Positions 7,641-14,292 of a DNA stretch of 16,634 nt are shown one piece after another. How positions within the stretch are numbered: the first letter of the stretch is position 1; each line of letters starts with the position of its first letter. This DNA comes from Nitrosomonadales bacterium (GTDB lineage: Bacteria > Pseudomonadota > Gammaproteobacteria > Burkholderiales > Gallionellaceae): positions 1 through 16,634 of the forward strand of contig QJWF01000005.1 in NCBI GenBank assembly GCA_003235435.1, given 5' to 3'. The notes below the pieces were generated by a model. It was given only the letters and a program-made list of their open reading frames with translations. It was not told the origin of the DNA and did not search any database. Made by a program: the position numbers and the translations under genes.

Positions 7641-8417
7641 TTATCGTTGAGCCTTGCGCATTATCGGGGAGTGCCATGCTTTCACTGCGGCACGCTGGAC
7701 GGCGAATTTCCTGGAGTCATCCATGTTCACCACATTGGTGTCAATGTCACTAGTCCGATTGTTGATTTCCTGGCCGTCCAGCCACTTCAGGATCGGCAGA
7801 TACTCAAGCCTTTCAGAAGCGGTGTCCGCTTCGTCCATTTCGAACACGCCAAGGCCCTTACCCGCAGCGCGGAGATAATTATCCGAATCGCTGATACTTG
7901 TGAGATATGGAAGCTTCAGCGAGGCAAGAAAACTTTCCAGCGCTTCGCGAGACGGGGAATCGCTGCGCAACCGGTTGGCTACCACGGCGATCCTGGTCTT
8001 TGCAGAGGATGCGCCGCCGAGATGTAACAGATCCCTGATGAAATCGGCGGTGGCATGAATATCGATCGGGGAAGGCACGACTGGGACAACGATGTAGTTA
8101 GACCTGCGTACCATTTCCTGCAGCAGCAGACCCCTGGTTCCGGAAGGGGCGTCAATGACCAGCACTTCAGTGCCGACCGGGACCCACTTCTGCAAATTAT
8201 GCAAGGTACTGGCTCCCTTGGGAGGAGCGGCATTGGCTCCGTGGATGGTTCCGGTATGGCCGGGACGCACACGCAACCACTGCAGGCAAGATCCCTGCGG
8301 ATCGTAATCGAGGATGGTGGTTCTGAATTTCCTGCTGGCGTAATAACTGGCGAGGTTGGTGGACAAGGTGGTTTTCCCTGATCCTCCCTTGGAGTTTATG
8401 ACCAGTATCGACAGCAT
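7641..8417 (-). CDS. Orphan ParA/MinD-type ATPase, copy 1
   Basis: Deviant-Walker ATPase of the ParA class, which binds nucleoid DNA or membrane in an ATP-dependent way to position cargo. 258 residues. Visible are the Walker A SKGGSGKTT (9-17) with signature Lys10 and Lys15, Walker A' LDYDPQGS (36-43) and Walker B LVIDAPSG (86-93). The C-terminal 40 residues are basic and differ from copy 2. There is no HTH domain at the N-terminus and no ParB nearby, so this is not a standard plasmid or chromosome partition pair. AAGGGGG lies about 6 bases before ATG 8417. It is the third gene of a minus-strand group; its cargo is unknown. Confidence 0.88.
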   Translation of the reverse strand: MLSILVINSKGGSGKTTLSTNLASYYASRKFRTTILDYDPQGSCLQWLRVRPGHTGTIHGANAAPPKGASTLHNLQKWVPVGTEVLVIDAPSGTRGLLLQEMVRRSNYIVVPVVPSPIDIHATADFIRDLLHLGGASSAKTRIAVVANRLRSDSPSREALESFLASLKLPYLTSISDSDNYLRAAGKGLGVFEMDEADTASERLEYLPILKWLDGQEINNRTSDIDTNVVNMDDSRKFAVQRAAVKAWHSPIMRKAQR

Positions 8418-8512
8418 CGTACGCCCCCTTTCTGCGATTTATCGATTTGCATGTGCTCTTATCGACTTTAGTTCTGCTTGAATCCTATTTCTGATATTTG
8501 GAATATATCCGC

Positions 8513-8539
8513 TATTTAAACATGTTTTGGGATAGTCAA
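8513..8539 (-). promoter_or_regulatory. Candidate promoter upstream of ParA copy 1
   Basis: On the minus strand, TTGACT (8534-8539) is followed after 15 bases by TAAATA (8513-8518), about 95 bases before the gene start. The -35 is good; the -10 is weak and the spacing short. It lies within the AT-rich 205-bp gap between the two ParA genes. Confidence 0.3.
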
Positions 8540-8541
8540 GC

Positions 8542-8570
8542 TAAATTTTTGACGAAATGGCAAAAATTTA
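8542..8570. promoter_or_regulatory. Inverted repeat, possible operator, between the two ParA genes
   Basis: A perfect 10-bp inverted repeat, taaatttttg (8542-8551) and caaaaattta (8561-8570), with a 9-base spacer. It immediately precedes the candidate -35 box of ParA copy 1 on the minus strand. The symmetry and position suit a dimeric regulator. As RNA it would be an AT-rich hairpin without a following U-tract, so a terminator is less likely. Confidence 0.4.
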
Positions 8571-8622
8571 ACAATATCTACCGAATCGGGCTACTTTCCA
8601 ATCCGTTCATGGCTTTGCAGTT

Positions 8623-9417
8623 TCAGGATTGTTTATTGAATCTGCCCGTTGCGCGGAAAGCCTCAAGGTTCATGACCTTGTCCTCGATGCGGGACCCGTA
8701 ACTGTTCGGCGCCGTCGAATTTTCCGTTGCCGGGGTTACCCTGGCTCTCTTGTCGGTTGCCATATAGTGACCGTCCACCCACTGCAGGATAGGCAGCAGT
8801 TCGCTTCTTTCCGGAGCGGTAGCCGCTTCGTCCATTTCGAATACGCCCAGACCCTTTTCCGCCGCATCCAGGTAGACCTCCGAATCCCGGATGTTGGTCA
8901 GGAACGGAAGTTTCAGAGAATTGAGGAATCGTTCCAGCGAAGCGTAGACTGATGAAGAAGAACTGCGTACCCGGTTTGCGACCACCGCAATCTTTGCTTT
9001 GGAAGCGCGCGCGCCGCCGAACAAAAACAGTTCTTTGACGAAATCGGCGGTGGAGCGGATATCGATAGGAGAGGGAGCGACCGGGATTACGATGAAATTC
9101 GTCCTGCGCACCAGTTCCTGCAGCAACAGGCCTTTCACGCCGGCAGGCGCATCAATGATCATGACTTCGGTATCCGCAGGTATCCAGACTTGGGAGCTGC
9201 GCTGTATCGTCGCACCCTTGGGCGGAGCCGCATTGGCGCCATGGATTTTTTCCATACGGTCGGGCCGCGCCCGCAGCCACTGCATGCTCGATCCCTGGGG
9301 ATCGTAGTCCATCAACGCTGTCTTTAATTTCCTGCTGGCATAATAGCTGGCAAGATTGGTGGTCAGGGTGGTTTTCCCCGATCCGCCTTTAGAGTTGATG
9401 ACCAGTATCGTCAACAT
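8623..9417 (-). CDS. Orphan ParA/MinD-type ATPase, copy 2
   Basis: Close paralogue of the downstream copy: by hand count 85 of the first 120 residues are identical. 264 residues. Walker A SKGGSGKTT (9-17) with Lys10 and Lys15, Walker A' MDYDPQGS (36-43) and Walker B MIIDAPAG (86-93) are intact, so both copies should be active ATPases. The tail after about residue 218 is different, hydrophilic and longer, but a short V-N/M-x-L-x-x-x-R-like stretch near the end is shared. AGGGGAA lies just before ATG 9417. It is the second gene of the minus-strand group, 66 bases after the small membrane-protein gene. Diverged tails suggest different partners (inference). Confidence 0.88.
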   Translation of the reverse strand: MLTILVINSKGGSGKTTLTTNLASYYASRKLKTALMDYDPQGSSMQWLRARPDRMEKIHGANAAPPKGATIQRSSQVWIPADTEVMIIDAPAGVKGLLLQELVRRTNFIVIPVAPSPIDIRSTADFVKELFLFGGARASKAKIAVVANRVRSSSSSVYASLERFLNSLKLPFLTNIRDSEVYLDAAEKGLGVFEMDEAATAPERSELLPILQWVDGHYMATDKRARVTPATENSTAPNSYGSRIEDKVMNLEAFRATGRFNKQS

Positions 9418-9483
9418 GGTTTCCCCTGGTTCTCCTGAATATCTTCCTGTCAGTCCTTATATTTCCTTGTGCTTGCCAGGCAA

Positions 9484-9957
9484 TCAGGCAACATTGCCGC
9501 TGGAAGCAAGATTCCGGATGTAGGCAGCGAATGCAGGGTCCTCGCCGCGCAGCAAGGCGGGCAGTGCAGTGCGGAAATCCGCCCGATTGCACCATTCGCC
9601 CATATAGTCTTCCCAGGATCGCCAGCGCCTTAACTGTTTCTCCGCCATATCTTCCTCATAGAGTAACAGATAAGCGCGTTCGAACAATGAAATCAGCATG
9701 CTGAAGATAATGAACATGCGTTCACGCTGCTCTGCAGAAAGCGCCGGTGTCTCTTCGCTGGAAAACAAGCGCAGGTCGGGATTTTCAAGGGCGATCTTGA
9801 GGAATTCCTGGTAATTGTCGGAAAGCAGCTGGTAAACCTCCTCTTCCTCGCTGTTGCGCTCCTTGCGCTGCTCGAAAATGAATACCAAGATTGCCAGCGG
9901 CAGACCAATGACGGTTACCACGTAACTCAATAGCTCCCAGGTTTCAATAGCAAGCAT
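9484..9957 (-). CDS. Small membrane-anchored protein of unknown function
   Basis: 157 residues, family not securely recognised. One N-terminal transmembrane helix spans about 8-28 (LLSYVVTVIGLPLAILVFIF), followed by a charged stretch EQRKERNSEEEE (29-40) and a helical cytoplasmic domain. A W-rich signature RRWRSWEDYMGEWC (110-123), then RADFRTAL and DPAFAAYI, is reminiscent of DUF4760-like membrane proteins, but I cannot confirm that. AGGA lies just before ATG 9957. It is the first gene of the group with the two ParA ATPases and is divergent from the H1-like gene. It could be a membrane partner for the ATPases; that is inferred only from position. Confidence 0.7.
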   Translation of the reverse strand: MLAIETWELLSYVVTVIGLPLAILVFIFEQRKERNSEEEEVYQLLSDNYQEFLKIALENPDLRLFSSEETPALSAEQRERMFIIFSMLISLFERAYLLLYEEDMAEKQLRRWRSWEDYMGEWCNRADFRTALPALLRGEDPAFAAYIRNLASSGNVA

Positions 9958-10029
9958 GTGGTCCTGTTCCGTTGCATGTTATGTGACCAATACGACTCAA
10001 AACTATGCATCGCGCCTAATATTAACCCT

Positions 10030-10111
10030 AACCGGTTGACCGGTATAGCCAAGGTGCATATCATTGTAAATTGAGGGCGAACTCCGAACTACATTTAAAC
10101 CGGTTAGCCGG
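10030..10111. promoter_or_regulatory. Two near-identical palindromic repeats in a divergent promoter region
   Basis: aaccggttgaccgg (10030-10043) and aaccggttagccgg (10098-10111) differ at two adjacent positions and are 68 bases apart start to start, about 6.5 helical turns. Each contains the palindrome accggt next to a second accggt or gccggc half. They sit in the 200-bp gap between the divergent small membrane-protein gene and the H1-like gene. They are plausible sites for a regulator shared by both directions, or for a sequence-specific partner of the ParA proteins. The repeats are seen directly; the function is inferred. Confidence 0.5.
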
Positions 10112-10157
10112 CGATTTGTTCGGTGCGATCTCAACATAAATCAGCGAGGTGACTGTC

Positions 10158-10589
10158 ATGCCTGAACAAAAAGTGAAAACTCCGGCAAGGAAAGCAGCTG
10201 TGGCCAAGGTTGGCAGAAAGTCCGCAAGCAAGACCAAGTCCACTAAAACGGCGCAGAACACGACGACAAAGAAAACAACGGCAAAAAAGCCTGCGGAAGC
10301 CAAACCGCGCAAGTCCAAGGCAACCACGGTCAAGAAAGCGGTTACTCCTTCTGTGAAAAAGGCTGCATCGACCAAGACAGTTGTTGCGAAAAAGTCTCAG
10401 GCGACCAAACCAGTTACCACCATTAAGACTATTGCTCCAAAGAAAGCGGCGAAACTTACGCCCGAGGAGCGTTATCGCATGGTCGAAACAGCGGCATATT
10501 TCATTGCCGAAAGGCATGGTTTTCAGGGTCGCTCCGACGAACATTGGGCAGCTGCCGAGCTTGAAGTGGCAGCCAGACTGGGGCAGTGA
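10158..10589 (+). CDS. Histone H1-like Lys-rich protein with C-terminal DUF2934 domain
   Basis: 143 residues in two parts. Residues 1-99 are a low-complexity Lys/Ala/Thr/Ser tail with about 27 lysines (repeats such as KKAAS, KKPAEAK, KKTTAKK), like bacterial H1-type and AlgP-type DNA-binding tails. Residues 100-143 are a compact DUF2934 domain (LTPEERYRMVETAAYFIAE, then HGFQGRSDEHWAAAELEV). It likely binds DNA nonspecifically as a nucleoid-associated protein (inference). The start is ATG 10158, with GAGGTG about 7 bases upstream; the GTG at 10149 overlaps that Shine-Dalgarno. It is transcribed divergently from the membrane-protein/ParA group. Repetitive Lys codons make slippage and length variation between strains likely. 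Confidence 0.85.
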   Translation: MPEQKVKTPARKAAVAKVGRKSASKTKSTKTAQNTTTKKTTAKKPAEAKPRKSKATTVKKAVTPSVKKAASTKTVVAKKSQATKPVTTIKTIAPKKAAKLTPEERYRMVETAAYFIAERHGFQGRSDEHWAAAELEVAARLGQ

Positions 10590-10714
10590 CTCCGCTGCAA
10601 GAATAGACTTCAATATGAGCTGTGTCCGCCATGGCGCTGTGGAATTGCAGCCGATTCAACGGTAAACGCGATACGTCGAAGTCTACTAGGCTGTTCGAAT
10701 CCGGCTGTTATCTT

Positions 10715-10789
10715 CAGGGGAAACCCTGCCGGCACATCTCTGGAAAACGAATCCTGCTTCACTTGACGCCACCGGCAGCAGCAGAGATG
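10715..10789 (+). other. Hairpins in the gap upstream of the pirin gene
   Basis: The 280-bp gap 10590-10869 has no convincing gene. It contains a perfect 5-bp stem with a GAAA tetraloop (caggg/ccctg, 10715-10728) and an 8-bp inverted repeat catctctg (10735-10742)/cagagatg (10782-10789). Neither is followed by a T-run. These could be part of a structured leader or chance; no RNA family is recognised. Confidence 0.2.
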
Positions 10790-10869
10790 CTTGCTTCAGA
10801 TAGAAAAAACGCGGGCAGCTTTTCCATGCTACGCTGACGCTTGTCCAGATATGACACTAGGATGTGGCT

Positions 10870-11748
10870 ATGAACCACTCAATCAAACTTGAAGCGGTGA
10901 CACAACCTCGTACGATAGAGCGTATCGTGACCGGGGTGCCGACCAGTGATGGAGCCGGCGTCAAACTGACCCGGGTGCTTACGCAAAATCTGCAGCAGCG
11001 GCTCGATCCGTTCCTGATGCTCGACAATTTCCGCAGTGACGACCCGAACGATTATCTCGCCGGATTTCCTGACCATCCTCACAGGGGTTTCGAAACAGTC
11101 ACATACATGATTGCCGGTCGCATGCGCCATCGGGATAGCGCCGGCAACGAGGGGTTGTTGAAGAACGGTGGCGTGCAATGGATGACTGCTGGTCGTGGTG
11201 TGATCCACTCAGAGATGCCCGAGCAGGAAAACGGAGTCATGGAAGGTTTTCAGCTCTGGTTGAATCTGCCGGCGAGGCGCAAGATGATTCCTGCCTGGTA
11301 TCGAGATATTCCAAGTTCCGAGATCCCTGAATACACCACCGATGATGGCGTTATGGTCCGAGTCATCGCAGGGTCGAGCAATGGCGTTGCCGGTGCAATG
11401 ACACGCGAGCAGACCGAACCGATATACCTCGACATCGACTTTCCGGCGGACAGCCTGTTCTCGACTGCCTTGCCGGCGGCACATAATGCTTTTGTCTACG
11501 TTTATCGCGGCGAACTGGCGATAGGCGGAACGCAACTTGCTGAAAACCGCATGGCGATTCTTTCCAACATGCCGTACGCCGACGGCGTGGTTTTGATTTC
11601 ATCCGGCCCTGCCAGGGCCATTCTGGTTGCCGGAAATCCGCTGGGTGAACCCATCGTGCAGCACGGCCCATTCGTGATGAACACCAGGGATGAGATATTC
11701 AAGGCCATCAAGGATTTTAATGAAGGGTGTCTTGCCGAAATAAGGTGA
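10870..11748 (+). CDS. Pirin family protein (cupin)
   Basis: Bicupin metal-binding protein of 292 residues. The N-terminal cupin carries the pirin metal site: His69 and His71 in DHPHRGFE, and His113 and Glu115 in AGRGVIHSEMPE. FQLWLNLPARRK follows, and the C-terminal pirin domain ends with GNPLGEPIVQHGPFVMNT, the standard family end. Some relatives have quercetin 2,3-dioxygenase activity and others act as redox or regulatory partners, so the substrate here is open. The start is ATG 10870, with AGGA about 7 bases upstream; the in-frame GTG at 10864 is too close to that RBS. A small cytochrome c gene follows after 34 bases, probably on the same transcript. Confidence 0.92.
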   Translation: MNHSIKLEAVTQPRTIERIVTGVPTSDGAGVKLTRVLTQNLQQRLDPFLMLDNFRSDDPNDYLAGFPDHPHRGFETVTYMIAGRMRHRDSAGNEGLLKNGGVQWMTAGRGVIHSEMPEQENGVMEGFQLWLNLPARRKMIPAWYRDIPSSEIPEYTTDDGVMVRVIAGSSNGVAGAMTREQTEPIYLDIDFPADSLFSTALPAAHNAFVYVYRGELAIGGTQLAENRMAILSNMPYADGVVLISSGPARAILVAGNPLGEPIVQHGPFVMNTRDEIFKAIKDFNEGCLAEIR

Positions 11749-11782
11749 ATAATCACCGGTTCTGTTGGTTATGGAGATTGAG

Positions 11783-12085
11783 ATGAAAGCTATATCGATG
11801 TTGGCGGCCATGGTTGTTGTGTTGGCGGCTTCTACTGCAACTGCCGCCCAGCCAACTCGGGCGGTTACACGGGGCGAATTGCTGTACTCGACACATTGCA
11901 TAGCTTGCCATACTTCAGAGGTCCACTGGCGGGACAAGAAACTCGCAAGGGATTGGGTCAGCTTGAATTCGCAAGTGCGCCGCTGGCAGGAGAACGCAGA
12001 TCTCAAGTGGAGCGATGATGATATCGCCGAGGCCGCGCGTTTTCTTAATTCCAGCTACTACCACTTTCCCGAGCCTGATGACTGA
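11783..12085 (+). CDS. Small secreted c-type cytochrome without a distal methionine
   Basis: 100-residue periplasmic monohaem cytochrome. The signal peptide is residues 1 to about 22 (ISMLAAMVVVLAASTATAA). The haem motif is CIACH at 39-43. The rest contains EVHWRDKKLARDW (46-58), QVRRWQ and a closing AARFLNSSYYHF. There is no Met after the haem motif, so the sixth ligand must be something else (candidate His48 or His94) or absent. The start is ATG 11783, with GGAG about 5 bases upstream; in-frame ATGs further up would extend the signal peptide with charged residues. Likely an electron-transfer or haem-sensor role; its partner is not visible. Confidence 0.88.
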   Translation: MKAISMLAAMVVVLAASTATAAQPTRAVTRGELLYSTHCIACHTSEVHWRDKKLARDWVSLNSQVRRWQENADLKWSDDDIAEAARFLNSSYYHFPEPDD

Positions 12086-12147
12086 AGCTCCGCGTTATAT
12101 TGTATCCGGCATCTTGCATCCAATCGGGTGACATAGCGCAATCCGGG

Positions 12148-12687
12148 TTATGTATCACGCCGCCAAAGCGTTTCCGGGACCGCTTGGGCCAGGTTGATAT
12201 TTCGGCTCAACACGAACAACAGATCCGACAGGCGATTCAGATAGGGCAGTGCATTTCTGGGCGCCGAATGTTCCTGCATCAGCAGCGCCAGGTCGCGTTC
12301 GCCGCGGCGGGCCACGGTGCGCGCCACATGACACAGCGCACCGGCACGTGAACCGCCCGGCAGAATGAATTCCCTCAACGGCGGCAGGTCGACGTTATAG
12401 CGGGTGATCAGTTCGTCAAGCCAGACGATCCTTCTTTCAGGGAATGCATCCTGTCCCGGCAGCGCAAGCGCGCCGCCCAGATCGAACAAGTCATTCTGGA
12501 TATGCAGAAGCGTCTCGCGAATGTCCTGCTCAAGCGGTTCGGCGAGCAGCACGCCGAGTTGGCTGTTTAATTCGTCCACGCTGCCCAGCGCGGCGATGCG
12601 CGCATGGTCCTTGCTGACGCGGGTTCCATCGGCAAGGCCGGTTGTGCCGTTGTCGCCGGTGCGGGTGGTGATCTTGCTCAAGCGCAT
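12148..12687 (-). CDS. pduO: PduO-type ATP:cob(I)alamin adenosyltransferase
   Basis: Transfers the adenosyl group of ATP to cob(I)alamin to make coenzyme B12. 179 residues. Visible are the N-terminal ATP-binding TRTGDNGTTGLADG (8-21), VDELNSQLG (37-45), FILPGGS (107-113), CHVARTVARRGER (119-131) with the conserved arginines, and YLNRLSDLLFVLSR (149-162). The start is ATG 12687, with AGGGA about 7 bases upstream; an upstream in-frame ATG at 12738 would overlap the preceding gene. It lies 13 bases after the DUF1841 gene and is convergent with the cytochrome gene. No other cobalamin gene is in the window, so it may serve salvage. Confidence 0.92.
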   Translation of the reverse strand: MRLSKITTRTGDNGTTGLADGTRVSKDHARIAALGSVDELNSQLGVLLAEPLEQDIRETLLHIQNDLFDLGGALALPGQDAFPERRIVWLDELITRYNVDLPPLREFILPGGSRAGALCHVARTVARRGERDLALLMQEHSAPRNALPYLNRLSDLLFVLSRNINLAQAVPETLWRRDT

Positions 12688-12700
12688 GCGTTTGTCCCTG

Positions 12701-13126
12701 TTATTGCTTTTCCAGACATGCGAAGTATACCGCCGCATCCGGCTGGGTGCGGCTGCGCTGTGCCTGCCAGATCATCTCGCCAAGGCATTCCATCATGCGA
12801 TGTTGTGCATCATGTTCGGAACCCAGGTTATTGGCCAAGCGTGAAAAATGCGCACGTACACCCGCAGGCTGGTCGATCGAGATCTGCTCTTCGATCGTCA
12901 GGTGCATCATCAGGTGCAAGAAAGGATTGGTCATTCCGTGCTCCGGTAGGTAGTCTTTTTCCTGATAGTGCTGCGGTTTCTCCAGTACCGTGTGGAATTC
13001 GGGATGCTTGGCGATGAGCTGCGCGGCGAGGTCTTCCAGAGGCGTGAGTAATTCACCTGCCCTGCGTTTGCGCCAGGATTCGAACAGGAACGAACGCGCA
13101 TCGTCGCGGGTGGGGTTGAATAACAT
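12701..13126 (-). CDS. DUF1841 family protein
   Basis: 141-residue soluble protein of a conserved proteobacterial family without a known function. The sequence matches the family pattern: start MLFNPTRDDARSFLFESWRK, central HPEFHTVLEKP (40-50), EHGMTNPFLHLMMHLTIEEQ (62-81) and LGSEHDAQHRMMECLGEMIWQAQR (101-124). It is His- and Met-rich in the last part, which could imply metal binding (speculative). AAGG lies about 9 bases before the ATG. It sits between nth and the adenosyltransferase gene, an arrangement often seen in betaproteobacteria, and is preceded by a perfect palindrome. Confidence 0.8.
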   Translation of the reverse strand: MLFNPTRDDARSFLFESWRKRRAGELLTPLEDLAAQLIAKHPEFHTVLEKPQHYQEKDYLPEHGMTNPFLHLMMHLTIEEQISIDQPAGVRAHFSRLANNLGSEHDAQHRMMECLGEMIWQAQRSRTQPDAAVYFACLEKQ

Positions 13127-13148
13127 ATCGCTAACCTTAATTTGTCTT

Positions 13149-13177
13149 TGCAGGAGCGGGCATGGCCCGCTCCTGCA
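13149..13177. repeat. Perfect 13-bp-stem palindrome (REP-like) between nth and the DUF1841 gene
   Basis: tgcaggagcgggc, loop atg, gcccgctcctgca: a perfect 13-bp stem with a 3-base loop. No T-run follows in either direction, so a classical intrinsic terminator is unlikely. The GGAGCGGGC/GCCCGCTCC core resembles short REP-type palindromes dispersed in proteobacterial genomes. It may protect or attenuate the nth transcript end. Confidence 0.7.
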
Positions 13178-13189
13178 GAACCGGCACCA

Positions 13190-13822
13190 TTATCGGCTTT
13201 TCAGCTTATATTCGCACAAATCGTTAATGATGCACGCGCCGCATTTCGGTTTGCGTGCCTTGCAGACATAACGGCCATGCAGGATAAGCCAGTGATGAGC
13301 GTCGTGCCTGAATTCATCCGGAACGAACTTGAGCAGTTTGTTTTCCACTTCCAGCACGTCCTTGCCGGGCGCCAGCCCGATGCGGTTGGCGACGCGGAAG
13401 ATATGCGTGTCCACCGCGATCACGGGCTGGCCGAACGCGGTGTTGAGGATCACGTTCGCAGTCTTGCGGCCGACACCGGGCAGCGCTTCAAGTTCCTCGC
13501 GCGTCTGCGGCACCTGTCCATGATGTCTTTCCAGCAACAGGCGGCACATCTGGATGATGTGCTTTGATTTGGTCTGGTACAGGCCGATGCGCTGCACGTA
13601 CTCTCGCAACTTCGCTTCGCCGAGGTCGAGTATTTTCTGCGGCGTATTGGCAACCGGAAACAGATGCCGCGTCGAGGTATTCACGCTGACATCGGTGGCT
13701 TGCGCCGAGAGTATTACCGCAACCAGCAACTCGAATGGTGTCTTGTATTCCAGTTCGGTTGCGGGGTGCGGGTTGGCGGCGCGGAAACGCGTGAAGATTT
13801 CGCGGCGTTTGTCAGGGTTCAT
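13190..13822 (-). CDS. nth: Endonuclease III (Nth)
   Basis: Bifunctional DNA glycosylase/AP lyase that removes oxidised pyrimidines. 210 residues, matching the enterobacterial protein almost position for position. A helix-hairpin-helix LPGVGRKTA (114-122) holds catalytic Lys120, catalytic Asp138 is in AVDTHIFRV, and the [4Fe-4S] cysteines are Cys187, Cys194, Cys197 and Cys203 (CX6CX2CX5C). The start is ATG 13822 (MNPDKRREIF), as in relatives; no clear Shine-Dalgarno is visible, and the upstream ATG at 13873 adds atypical residues. In many proteobacteria nth directly follows rnfE; here about 470 bp with a gene relic intervenes. Confidence 0.96.
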   Translation of the reverse strand: MNPDKRREIFTRFRAANPHPATELEYKTPFELLVAVILSAQATDVSVNTSTRHLFPVANTPQKILDLGEAKLREYVQRIGLYQTKSKHIIQMCRLLLERHHGQVPQTREELEALPGVGRKTANVILNTAFGQPVIAVDTHIFRVANRIGLAPGKDVLEVENKLLKFVPDEFRHDAHHWLILHGRYVCKARKPKCGACIINDLCEYKLKSR

Positions 13823-13876
13823 AAAATATGTTTGGTGTGGGAAGTGTATCGCTGCGCTCCACCCATCCTGCACTAG

Positions 13877-14130
13877 CTATAACAGATATGTATTGGTTAT
13901 TGAAATCAATATAAGGCCGACGATAAGAACAACAAAGCCATGGCGATCATTGCGAATAGTTGAATCTCCAACTGCAATCAACGGTACCAACGAATATGTT
14001 CCAAACCCTAACGCCAGACCAAATATGCCACCGATTCCATAAAATAGCCAAGAGAATTAATCAAGATAAAGGTAAAAAGAATGATGATGTCGGAACCACA
14101 CCAAAAACTGCTACAGTACTATCAAGAAAT
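13877..14130 (-). pseudogene. Decayed membrane-protein gene between rnfE and nth
   Basis: On the minus strand, 59 codons open from 14056 to a TAG at 13877 encode a convincing membrane-protein C-terminus: LFYGIGGIFGLALGFGTYSL, then VPLIAVGDSTIRNDRHGFVV and LIVGLILISITNTYLL. There is no start codon or RBS for it. Just upstream, hydrophobic stretches continue in the other two frames (TFILINSLGYF around 14030-14075, and STVAVFGVVPTSSFFLPL around 14063-14120), as expected after several frameshifts. The DNA is visibly AT-richer than its surroundings. The parent family is not recognised; a multi-pass transporter or integral membrane protein is likely. Upstream of 14130 I see nothing that can be supported as coding up to rnfE. 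Confidence 0.5.
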
Positions 14131-14292
14131 TTCCCGAGCCGGCTATGTATAAAACGACCTCCATACTGAGGGCACTGACGTCCCGTACGGCCACTCCCTT
14201 TTAGATTTTTGCTTATAGTGATTGTGCGTTCGTGGCGGTGAGGGCACATGAGCATTCAGCTTGTAACGCAAATTGAATTGCAAGAATGTTGC

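Noticed and set aside
10061..10613. Minus-strand hydrophobic/Arg-rich frames opposite the H1-like gene
   Set aside because: Complementary reading of Lys codons gives Phe/Leu-rich sequences that mimic membrane proteins; the plus-strand gene has the RBS and the DUF2934 domain.
10622..10837. 71-aa plus-strand frame in the gap before the pirin gene
   Set aside because: It has no convincing RBS, an irregular composition and no domain. The gap is better described as non-coding with weak hairpins.
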